From contig NC_133121.1 of assembly GCF_033568475.1 (NCBI RefSeq), forward strand, positions 133,890,375-133,954,374: 64,000 nucleotides of DNA, in the 5' to 3' direction. Of the stretch, positions 55,301 to 64,000 are shown piece after piece. The DNA is from Henckelia pumila. Taxonomy: Eukaryota; Streptophyta; Magnoliopsida; Lamiales; Gesneriaceae. The position numbers and the translations under genes are program-made. Position 1 is the stretch's first letter. Every line of letters begins with the position of its first letter. Below the pieces are notes generated by a model. That model searched no databases and had not been told where the DNA came from. It was given only the letters and a program-made list of their open reading frames with translations.

Positions 55301-55709
55301 CTGGCGTAGGGTATAAGGTTAGCAAAGGTATGTTGTGCAATAAATTAAAGATCTAAGAATCTGTAACATGGAGAACTTATCGGTTGCAGTAAGATGACGC
55401 TTTTAAGTTTGTATATTTGGATCGAAAGCAAATTTGAGGAGTGATGGAATTTTTTTGAGGATAAGACCACTTGGGAACAAGTAAGAAATGTAATTTTTTT
55501 TTTTTTTTTTTTTTTTGCAGAAGGAGTTAACCAAATCCTTGAGGATATAGATGTCAATAAGCATCATAGTGCGCAGAGTAAAGTATTGAGTGTCAACTCA
55601 GGTGAGTGAAGAGTTAGAAAAGTTGATGTTTAATTAGTCGTACGTGTCCAGACCTAGTTAGTATGTCCTGAATTTCGAGGACGAAATTCCATTTAAGGGA
55701 GGGAGGAAT
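52350..55709 (+). mobile_element. Internal region 2 of the array element, decayed gag-pol
   Basis: Same length and the same decayed landmarks as internal 1 (primer site 52352-52363, gag-start relic near 52618, integrase relic near 55005, polypurine tract 55695-55704). By eye it differs from internal 1 at 1% or less, including the same stops, so decay preceded duplication. Confidence 0.85.
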
Positions 55710-56941
55710 TGTAGTACCTGAAATCCAATCTACTAAATCGCATGCATTAATTTAATAAATATTATGATTATTATTTTTAGTTTAATTGTTTTAAATTCTA
55801 TATGTGAATTATGTTTAATTGTTTAAGTTTATGTATTTTTAAAATGATTCTATTCTGAAATTTAATCTTTTTAAATATTTAAAAGGTTCAATATTTGTTT
55901 ATTTAAATAATTTTAAATGTCTAGCTTATTTATTCAAATGATTTTTTTTTATCGTGCAGCTTATTTGTTTTAAGTATTTTAAAGGTTTAAGCTTTCATAT
56001 TTAAATTACTTTAATTGCTTAGTCTATTCGTTTAAATGATTTTAAATGTTTAGCTTAATTATTTTTAAGTCGTTATCTGTCTAAATCATTTTAAAGGTTT
56101 CTATGCCGTTAGTGTATTTATTTAAATGACTTTTAATTGTTTGTCTAGTTGTTTAAATCATTTTATTCGCTCTGTCTTTTAGGTAAATATTTCACTGATT
56201 GTTGTGACATCAAAATATTTAAAGTGTTGATTTTAAATGTTTGAGGCGACTGTTTAATTTTCCTTTAAAGTTCTGACTGTTCAAATATTTCAAGTATATT
56301 TATGTTAAAGTTTTTAAGTTCAGGGTTCTCCGGCTCCAACCTCGGCAGTGGTGGATTATGGCGGTTATTCCCAGACTGTACTACTAATGTTATTATGTGT
56401 GAGTTTCGGAGGAAAAATGTTGAAGTTTGGATTTTTAGAATTTTCGGGTAACAAGAATTGCTTTTATCGCATTCTTGAGTTTATTTTCAAATTCCTCTGA
56501 AAAGCAGTATTTGAGACCTAGAATACTAAATTTCCAACTTTAATTATTTTATTAGAGACTTTCAAACTTAGGGAAAAAATGCTAGCATTTGTTTTAAAAG
56601 AAAAGTTAAAAGTGCTTTTGGAGTATGACCTTTTCTAGTCAAAGTTACACATTGACTCACACACATTCACACTACTTTATACATACACATGCTTACACTA
56701 GTACACTTGGTACACATTCTTTCTTGACTCCAAAGCAAAAGAAAAGTTAAAACCCTAGCTCATCTTTTCCTCTCTTGGACCCCCCCCCCCCCCCCTCTCC
56801 ATTCTCTTCAACATTTCGGCTCCCTCTTCTTCTTAGTTCTCCGGCCGCCGCCGGCCAGCCACCACCACTGCCGGAGCTAGGAGGTCACCGGAGGAGCTTG
56901 GTCTAGCTTTGGTTCGAAGCTTTGAGCTCCCCTTCCTTCTC
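55710..56941 (+). mobile_element. LTR 3 of the array, truncated
   Basis: First 1,232 bp of the LTR. It ends at CCTTCTC where another LTR in inverse orientation begins. It has an expanded C-run near 56779-56795 (17 or so Cs against 7 in the other copies). Confidence 0.92.
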
Positions 56942-58260
56942 TTTCATGGGCCCTAAAGCCCATAAAAATTATTGGACTCACTTAAATAAATTAATTAAGC
57001 CCAAATAATTTAATCTTAGCCCAAAATAATTAAATGGAGCCCAAATAAATTTTGAGATTTAATTAGGCCCATTAAACACTTAATTAAACTTAAAACTTAA
57101 AAATAAAAATACCCGAGCCCGACTAACTTGACCCGGGCCCGGACCAACTAACCTAACCCATGACTTACTGCCCCGACCCGGATCCACAGTCCCGACCCGG
57201 ATCCACTCTCCAAAACCCCAAACCCGTAGCCCCCATTTTCTGCTCTCGGCTGTGCGAGCAACGGTAAAAAACACCGGCGGCCGCCATGCTCCGGCCACCC
57301 AATGGTCGACTCACCCCCACCTACCTCTAGCCCTCTTCAAGACGTTTCCAACCATGTAAGAACCAACCCAAACCATCAAGTATAGAGGGAGAACGAAGCT
57401 CTGCAAAACAGCCTACCCGCAGCTCGCGCGCAGACAGGAGCAGCTGTGGCGTTTTGCTTCGTTCTCAAGATTCCGACCACCTAAAATCGTGAAACCACTT
57501 GAAAAACTTAGCCAACATCTAGTAGGTTCCAACCCAACAAACCTCACCCAAAATAGTGGCCTGAGGAAGGAGATCAGATCAAAAGTTATAACTGCGCCTG
57601 TCGTCAGCCAGCTGATGGCGACTGCCCCGCAACTTAGGCAAAACTTCACTACAACTCTGGGACGCCTTTCTATCACCCGACCTCGATAACTATGGAAAAA
57701 ATACCCTAAAACACTCAAGAAACGAGAAGGGAAAGAATTGGAATGAGCAAGAAATGAGACCCCTCGAACCCATATTTATAGAGCACGGTCGGAAGCTCCG
57801 TTTGCCACTTTGAAAGCTCTGATGTACCTTATCGGAAGCTCCATCGCATGATCGAACGTGTAATGGCTCTTTGACAAGTGTCCCTGACTACACATTGGAA
57901 GATCCGATCTCACTTTGGAAGCTCCGATCTCCCACCCCTGACGTCACCCCTCACCTCATCATGCTGACCTCATCTTGGACAGCTGGCATGTAGAGTTCGG
58001 ACGCTCCGAACACAAATCGAACGTTCCGATTCCCCTAGTTTTGAACATTAACTATGCTTCCGAACATGCACTTGATCGAACACTCTGATCCTGGATCGGA
58101 CCTTTCGATCCCACCGAAAACTTGGGACCTTTGGGCTATTTTGGTGCGTTTTGAACCCATTTTTGAGCTCCTCAAACCGATTAGGAAATCCTTAATCATG
58201 TTTTGCCCACTCTAAACATGATTATTTGATTAATTCCCAAATAATTAATTCTGAATATAG
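56942..58260 (-). mobile_element. Truncated, inverted gypsy LTR of a related family
   Basis: The first part (56942-57200), read on the minus strand, has the TTGGGCT/TGGGCC-rich and CCGGGTC-rich sequence of the Tekay-type LTRs but is diverged. A TATA box TATAAATA lies on the minus strand at 57773-57780 (GCTCTATAAATATGGGTTCG). Upstream of it, 57785-58110, are repeated TCGGAAGCTCCGAT-like motifs. Neither terminus is recognisable, so the element is a fragment. ORFs in the GC-rich part are not believable genes. Confidence 0.6.
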
Positions 58261-59877
58261 GTAACTACAATCAGAGTGTGCACTTTGCATACCTAGGTCA
58301 ATTGCTTTTGATATACTTTTATTTAGTTAAACAACGAGTCACTCAATTTTTAGTTATTTTTGTTATAATGTGATTATTATTTTTTCTAATGGAAGCATGA
58401 ATTTTTTCATGAAAAAATGTACCTTTTTTTCAAAGGGTTTCAATCTAGTGTTTATGGGACTTGGGTAGAAAAATACATGCTGAAGTCAAACAAATTTAAA
58501 GTGCTTTATAACAGAAGTTATCGAGTAGGACATAAGCAATAAGAGCTTGTGAGGAATATGTGAAAAAACGGCATCCAACTACTTCATTTAAGGCTAGTGA
58601 CGAGAAAATGAATGCTTTGCAAATTGCGGAGAAAATGGATGCAACAAAACAAAAGTTTCAAGTGATGTGATTGAGTGGCGATGATTTGTGTTAGTTAAAA
58701 AATGTAATGCTAGACCGGTTGAATGCATTTAATTAGTTTTTTGCAAACTTTAGGTGATTGTAAAGGTTAGCATCCCTTCTTTTTTTTTGTGCATTTTCGT
58801 CTATGTAGATTGAACGCAAAATCAACGACCGTTATTTGATTTTGAATTTGGTGTTTATATATAATTGTTGGTTAATTAATTAGCATAAACTCACTTAGAT
58901 TTCTTACGGAAATATGCAATGCAAACGTGGAATTTTGAGATTTTTCCCCCTCAAAATTTCCATTCATTTGTAGTAGATTGGAGAGTTCGATATATGTTCC
59001 CATAATTTAAACAAAAAACTCACATAAAATTTGTATTGAATGTAATTAGTGGCACTGGGATAGCATTTGTAAATGACTTTCTCAAATCATACCATAAATA
59101 ACTAAAAGAAAAAGCTAAGCTACAACCGCTAAATTAAAGATTACATTTGATAATGGTTACATTGTCTGTAATATTACTGCACATTATATGTTTAATCAAA
59201 GAAAATAAAATAAAAAAAACAACAAAAAAGACAACTAGCGTGCATTACCGTTACACATTGTCTACATTACCGCAGAAACAAAATTACACGACTAGTTTTT
59301 AATAACATAGTTCACAGGTCTTCGAACTGTAGTCATTCACATCTGAAGCAAAATGAAATTTGATGGAGCAACCAAGACAAGAATCCCACTAACTCCCAGT
59401 TGCATTATTAGATACAATAAAAGCCTACTTCTAATTGTAATCACCCACAAAATCTGAAACAGCTCTCTTTATAGAAGGAAAAATCATCGACTAACTCCAA
59501 GTTGCTCCACTGATTGATCAAGTGCGAACATAACACCCAATATTGGTCTAGTGACTTTCTCAAGCTTTACTAAATGATAAAAAAAATGCCACGTACCTAG
59601 ACATAAAAATTAAAACATGACCACATCACATAAAAAATTGCATGACTACAAAGATCAAACTTTTTTTTTATTTTATCTCTACTTCTATTTAAAAATTAAC
59701 CAAAAAAAAACCCCATTTGATATATATTTGTACTGCAATGTAAAAATTAAAAAAAAAAAAAGAACAAGGTGATTATGTTTTTACATCTCCCCAATTTTCA
59801 TCTCGGCCATCTAAACACCTTCATGACTACAAAGATCAAACTTTACATTAAATCAGTCAACATTAAATTGTTGAATT
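58261..59877. other. Intergenic DNA with an unidentified coding-like remnant
   Basis: At about 58542-58660 the plus strand can be read as a broken peptide (ACEEYVKKRHPTTSFKASDE and on) that looks protein-like but matches no family I know. The rest is AT-rich. TGACTACAAAGATCAAACTT occurs at 59643 and 59823, part of local duplications. Confidence 0.35.
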
Positions 59878-60015
59878 GCATTGAATCGCATTCATAAAAA
59901 ATAAGATAAACCTCAAATAGAAGAGAAAGCTTTGACGGCAGCCGTGTGAGATGGCGTCGGACCCAGGGCGGAAGTGGCATTGAATCGCATTCATAAAAAA
60001 TAAGATAAACCTCAA
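59878..60015 (+). repeat. 39-bp direct repeats flanking a GC-rich 60 bp
   Basis: GCATTGAATCGCATTCATAA plus AAAATAAGATAAACCTCAA occurs at 59878-59916 and 59977-60015. The sequence between includes GACGGCAGCCGTGTGAGATG, clearly more GC-rich than its surroundings. Origin unknown. Confidence 0.8.
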
Positions 60016-60030
60016 TCAGCATTGTAAAAG

Positions 60031-60236
60031 AGTGTTTGCAATAGATTGTACTTTTTGTAGAAGTGATTAATTTATAGAATCACTTTTGGAGAATCATAAT
60101 CACCACATGACTAGCTTTTGGATTTCAATTAAGTTAAGCATAAAGCTAACACATAATCTAGGTTTAAGAAACACACAAAAATGATTTTTTTAAGCCAAAA
60201 GCTAGCAATCACTTTTTTTTAGTGATTGCAAACACT
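60031..60236. mobile_element. hAT-like MITE, short form
   Basis: Termini AGTGTTTGCAAT and ATTGCAAACACT are perfect inverse. 206 bp, no ORF. Matches the element at 60383-60722 except that about 130 bp of the core are missing at an ATAG junction, so this may be an internal-deletion form. Target duplication not clear. Confidence 0.65.
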
Positions 60237-60382
60237 CCCTAACTAAATATGTTTTTTCTTATTAATTAACTGAAATAATCTATCTATATCCCTATGTTGA
60301 ATGAATTAGTTGTTCTTCCTCCGTTGGCTTTTACTTTACATATAATTTACTCTTCTTCTTCCTTTGCTATGCATATTAAGGA

Positions 60383-60722
60383 AGTGTACGTTTGTAATAG
60401 ATTGTGCTTTTGTAGAAGTGATTAATTTATAGATTATAAAAAAAGTTAAGAAAAATCAAAAGTTGGTAGTGTTTGGAAACAAATGTGAAAATCTAAAAAT
60501 TAAAGTTTGGTAGTGTTTGATAAATAAGTGATTAAAGTGATTTTAACAAGAACCTTCTTATTAGAATCACTTTTGGAGAATCATAATCACCACATGACTA
60601 GCTTTTGAATTTCAATTAAGTAAAGCATAAGCTAACACATAATTTAGGTTTAAGAAACACACAAAAATAATTTTTTTAAGCCAAAAGCTAACAATCAATT
60701 TTTTTTAGTGATTGCAAACATT
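60383..60722. mobile_element. hAT-like MITE, long form
   Basis: Same family as 60031-60236 (shared CATGACTAGCTTTTG and TTAGGTTTAAGAAACACACA). It has the extra core CAAAAGTTGGTAGTGTTTGG, and its termini are more decayed. Confidence 0.6.
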
Positions 60723-60789
60723 TTCTAAGTTTGAGGGTGGGTGATTTTGATAGATTGGTATGACCTTTTTTTATTTCGTTCCATTCTTC

Positions 60790-61080
60790 TTCTTTTTTCT
60801 TTTTCCCGTCTTTCCCACCCAATTTTTTCAACTTTTTTCCTCAATTCTTTTTGTATTTACTATATAAGCTTTTGTACTATATTTCATTTTTTTCATGTTT
60901 TTTTTTTTGAAAATATGCCACGGTTTACTAAAATCTTGCCGAAACCGTGGCAAAATTTTTTTGTATTGTTCTTTTTTCTTTTTCCCGTTTTTCCTACCCA
61001 ATTTTTTCAACTTTTTTCCTCAATTTTTTTGTATTTATTATATAAGCTTTTGTAATTTGTACTATATTTCATTTTTTCCT
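60790..61080 (+). repeat. Two ~100-bp T-rich repeats, 180 bp apart, with a hairpin between
   Basis: ACCCAATTTTTTCAACTTTT and TATATAAGCTTTTGTA occur in both copies (from about 60801 and 60981). Between them GCCACGGTTT (60917-60926) and AAACCGTGGC (60942-60951) form a perfect 10-bp stem. ORFs through this region are low-complexity Phe-rich artefacts. Confidence 0.75.
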
Positions 61081-61196
61081 TAAGAAAAGTGGACAAACGA
61101 GCATGTAACTCATGCATTCGGGTACTGGTACCAAATTAACCATGTGCAACGTAAATTATGTCCTCCCTCTATACCATCAAACATATTTATTTCAGT

Positions 61197-61310
61197 CTAC
61201 AATTTAGACATTAATTTCTGTCTAAGTTCTCTTCTCAAAATCTTTCCAGAGGCCGACTTGGGGATATCGTCAACAAATATCACCGTCCTCAATCGTTTGA
61301 AGGGTGCAAC
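61197..61310 (-). pseudogene. Displaced duplicate of the last exon of the 4CL-like gene
   Basis: Reads V-A-P-F-K-R-L-R to the stop, with [13 protein letters not shown], and ends MSKL. It differs from the working exon at 61777-61890 by one replacement noted, REL here against REF there. Nine bases of upstream intron (TACCGACAG) and three bases 3' of the stop are also duplicated. It lies beyond the first stop codon, so it would be 3' untranslated or skipped. It keeps the more usual REL and the native 3' flank, and may be the original exon. Confidence 0.85.
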
Positions 61311-61319
61311 CTGTCGGTA

Positions 61320-61765
61320 CCCTAAACTACCTAAAACACATACTGTCCAAAAGATAATTTATCCGAAATCCTAGTCAAAACCTTAATATTTAGGCATAAC
61401 TCAATAGCTTTGCATTGAGACAGACATAAGGGATCGAGTACCATATGTTTGAGGTTAAAATTATTATCGTACCCTCAGCATATTTCCCAACACTTTTTTG
61501 GAAAAAATTAATGGTTAAATGAAATATTTGTGATTTGATGTTTTGAAAAATATATTTGAAAATAAATGCACAGAGAACAAATAAAGTGCTAACGTTTCTA
61601 ATTTCAATAATAATAATAATAATAATTTATAAATTTTATAAAAATAATATAATATATAATGCAAATACGTGTATATATAATATAATAAAATAACTTCATT
61701 AACTTTTAATTATATCTATATGAAAAATCAATATATTCTTTAAAATCACTAAATCAATACATTTT
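61320..61765 (+). repeat. Insert between the exon copies, nearly identical to 5150-5590
   Basis: Begins CCTAAACTACCTAAAACAC directly after the distal exon copy's intron bases, and ends near ATCAATACATTTTTC just before the proximal exon copy. Same orientation as the source-like sequence next to the NLR gene. No TIR or target duplication other than the 125-bp exon copies themselves. Confidence 0.85.
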
Positions 61766-61776
61766 TCAATTTAAAT

Positions 61777-64000
61777 CTACAATTTAGACATTAATTTCTG
61801 TCTAAATTCTCTTCTCAAAATCTTTCCAGAGGCCGACTTGGGGATATCGTCAACAAATATCACCGTCCTCAATCGTTTGAAGGGTGCAACCTGTCGGTAT
61901 AATACCAAATCACTCATTCAAATTAGAAAATGAAATATTCAAGAATTAATTCCATATATCGAGTAGTTAAATTTGATACAAAATTATATATGTTCTGAAG
62001 TTCAGTATTCTGGTGCATGACCTGTTTTGCTATAAAATTCTTGACCTCTTCTTCGGTGAGTGAATTGATAAATGATGGGACAACATAGGCAATGGGGACC
62101 TCACCAGCTTCAGCATCTGCTAACCTTCAAAATTATTGCAATCTTCATTCAGTCTAAACTAAAATTGTTTCAAGTTACAAATTTTGGGTAGCTAATAATG
62201 GAAGTGTACAAATTGATATTATATTATATAATTATCTATTCATCTTTAACTATTCTATTCTACGTTGAACGTCGTTAATGTCCCACGTCGACTGGATTAA
62301 GTTTTTGGAAATTGTATATATTGACTTGGACAATCCTACTCCTTCTAGCATTGGGGTAGAGTTATGTTCAAATTCATCATCTTAACATGATATCAGATCT
62401 CAAATCCATCGTAATTATGTGTTGGACTCCCCTTCCTTTAGCTAGCATTGGGGTGGAGTTAGGAGTTAGGTTCGTCCATTATGTGAACCGGAAATATATA
62501 TTGTTCATATTATTGAAGAAGCCAGCCCACTCAAACAAACTTATAGACCTGAAGAAAGAAATAAATACTTACCCAATAACAGCAGCATCTTTTATTTTAG
62601 GATGGCTAAGAAGCAACTCTTCTAGCTCTGCTGGTGCAACCTTCAGCACCAGAATATAATTTACATCATGTTCCAACCAATTGATAGCATGTTCCAACCA
62701 ATTGATAGATTAAAAAGTCCATTTTATTGATGATATTTCATGCAATTCAGAAAATATCAAGTACCATCAATTTGAAAATGATGCTGCTGACGAAGATCAA
62801 GTTACCTGAAATCCTTTACATTTAATAAGCTCTTTTATACGGTCCACCACAAATAGTTGTCCTTCCTCATCAAAATAACCGAGATCTCCCGTATGTAACC
62901 AACCTTGATCATCTATAGTTTCGTTTGTCGCCTTTTCGTTCTTGAAATAACCTGCAAAAACAACAAGTACTTCAGCTCTAGCTCATGGTATTGATTAGAA
63001 TCCTTTAATGGAAACTTCACCCGCCTTGCATCACATTCGACCCACGAATATGAATTTCCCCTGTCTTGGAAGGTGGGAGAGGTTTCATTGTGTGTGTATC
63101 GATTATCCGAGCTTCAACTCCTGGATCAAGAACTCCGGTGGAACCGGAGGGGCGAGAAGTCTTGGCTTTTCGGCTCTCTATTGAAATAGCCCCACATGTT
63201 TCTGTCATGCCATAGCCCTGCCCCAAGACACAACAGAACAATTAGTTTGTGACTCTTCATTGAGAAATTGAGAATGTTACGTTTATCTTATAATGGCATC
63301 TGTGTAAGGTCCATACAACTAGCCCTCTCCCCTCTTCATTTCTTAGTTATATGAAATAGTTCCAAAAGTTTTGTTCAAAGGCATAAGCAGCCTAATATTA
63401 GTGAAAAAAAGTGCAATTTTCGAGAGGGTATATCATGCTTCACCTGATATACAGCGGCTTGTGGGAAAACTTTAGCACACTCTTCCATCACATCCTTTCC
63501 CAAAGGTGCAGCACCTATACCGATCTCTCTTAAGCACGAAACGTCGTGCATCTTCACGATCTCACTCTGTTTAACAAAAGCTACAATCACCGGGGGCGCA
63601 ACATACAAGTGTGTCACCTTATATGTCTCTATAGCCATCAACACTTTCTCGATTTCATAACGTGCCATAACCACCACCGTATTACCTCTCTGCAGCTGTG
63701 CATATAGTATAGTCGACAAGCCAAACACGTGAAACATAGGGAGAAAGCACAAAAACACGTTCTTTGGATCGTTAAACGTATCTTGATCTGATGTACTCAT
63801 CAAGGCCGAGGAGATGAAGTTCCTGTGTGTTAGAACGACACCTTTGCTCGATCCTGTGGTGCCGGACGAAAACAAGATGGCTGCAGCATCGGTTTGTAAA
63901 ACCAAAGGCCATGTTAGTACTTCTGGTGTATCATCAGATTTGATCAGCTCTTGGTAATACCAGATTGGGCTATTAGCTTTCCTGTCAACGAAAGTTGAAG
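61777..64000 (-). CDS. Peroxisomal 4-coumarate:CoA ligase-like enzyme (5' end outside window)
   Basis: An ANL-family acyl-CoA synthetase: ATP plus a carboxylic acid to acyl-AMP, then acyl-CoA. CDS: complement(61777-61890, 62022-62124, 62573-62640, 62806-62951, 63025-63217, 63444->64000). Exon lengths 114, 103, 68, 146 and 193 keep phase throughout. About 392 C-terminal residues are present; roughly 150 N-terminal ones are beyond 64000. Motifs: AMP-binding box [12 protein letters not shown] (63837-63872), [10 protein letters not shown] at the start of the 193-bp exon, GEIHIRG (63041-63061), [35 protein letters not shown], and [12 protein letters not shown] with the catalytic Lys. The C-terminus is SKL, a peroxisomal PTS1. 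It resembles 4CL-like/OPC-8:0 ligases of jasmonate or fatty-acid metabolism more than true lignin 4CL. The 62952-63024 intron needs a GC donor. Looks functional. Confidence 0.93.
62263..62486 (+). mobile_element. TRIM-like LTR remnant inside a 4CL-like intron
   Basis: GTTGAACGTCGTTAATGTCC, then CCACGTCGACTGGATTAAG and CATCATCTTAACA, followed by TGATATCAGA, one base from the start of a Met-tRNA primer site. A second partial copy of the LTR-like TAGCATTGGGGTGGAGTTAG follows at 62431-62480. This is the layout of a terminal-repeat retrotransposon in miniature, internally collapsed. It lies in the intron 62125-62572 and does not touch splice sites. Confidence 0.5.
62668..62709 (+). repeat. 21-bp tandem duplication in an intron
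   Basis: ATGTTCCAACCAATTGATAG is present twice in a row, about 28 bp upstream (in gene direction) of the exon 62573-62640. Confidence 0.85.

Larger units (their letters stand above)
31351..56941 (+). mobile_element. Tandem gypsy array LTR-INT-LTR-INT-LTR, with nested Tekay element
   Basis: Three LTRs beginning TGTAGTACCTGAAATCC start at 31351, 48627 and 55710. Two ends, GGTTAGGGTCGTTTCA, lie at 45266 and 52349, each followed two bases later by a Met-tRNA primer site. The third LTR is truncated at 56941. Two internals of 3,360 bp separate them. Without the nested element, the repeat period is about 7.08 kb. The middle LTR is shared, the signature of unequal recombination between LTRs. Confidence 0.93.

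Noticed and set aside
60741..61083. 104- and 62-residue plus-strand ORFs with Phe-rich membrane-like sequence
   Set aside because: They are translations of duplicated poly-T-rich DNA, with matching low-complexity peptides and no family.

Overview
This is eukaryotic nuclear DNA from a flowering plant. It is AT-rich and gene-poor, with spliced genes, chromoviral Ty3/gypsy and SIRE-like copia LTRs, Mutator-type MITEs and an endogenous pararetrovirus. The NLR, ATL, NAT, ERECTA and 4CL-like sequences are all plant families. The style of the Tekay polyprotein suggests an asterid, perhaps Lamiales, but I hold that loosely. Only two genes look functional: a single-exon CC-NB-ARC-LRR resistance gene (8775 to 5683, minus strand) and the 3' part of a peroxisomal 4CL-like acyl-CoA ligase running off the right edge (61777 to 64000, minus strand). 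There is no operon-like logic; most of the window is mobile DNA of several ages.

Layout, left part: 1-17431 is bracketed by two direct copies of a 1.34 kb sequence (1-1341 and 16086-17431). Between them are a SIRE/copia-like LTR on the minus strand, the NLR gene, a Mutator-like element with an 11-bp target duplication, an orphan first exon of a nucleobase-ascorbate transporter, a 3 x 102 bp tandem repeat, two copies of one MITE family, and a RING-H2 (ATL) gene broken by a frameshift and a stop.

Middle left: 17440-29965 holds pieces of an endogenous Caulimoviridae genome. Decayed RT-RNase H and a decayed downstream ORF lie at 17440-20296. A better preserved block lies at 24220-29965: ORF, TATA promoter, Met-tRNA primer site, small ORFs, movement protein with two stops, coiled-coil protein and zinc-knuckle coat protein. 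The two pieces are separated by a copia-type LTR that itself contains a Ty3/gypsy solo LTR with a perfect 5-bp target duplication, and by a tiny ERECTA exon fragment.

Middle right: 31351-56941 is a tandem retrotransposon array, LTR-internal-LTR-internal-LTR, with 3.7 kb LTRs and identical-length 3.36 kb internals carrying only decayed gag/pol. A young Tekay-type chromovirus (34315-44500, 2,672-bp LTRs, TSD CATAG) sits inside the first LTR; the unoccupied site is still visible in the second LTR. The Tekay element looks recently active: its gag and pol are joined by an apparent 196-bp intron and are open except for one TAG in the reverse transcriptase. A truncated, inverted LTR of another gypsy family follows (56942-58260).

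Right end: 58261-61196 is non-coding and full of small duplications and hAT-like MITEs. The 4CL-like gene follows. Its last exon is present twice, the copies flanking a 445-bp insert that nearly matches the 3' flank of the NLR gene 56 kb away. I saw no CRISPR array, rRNA or tRNA gene. I found no clearly new biological system. The best leads are the tandem LTR array with its empty-site record, the exon duplication with templated insert, the retroelement intron, and the partly intact pararetrovirus.
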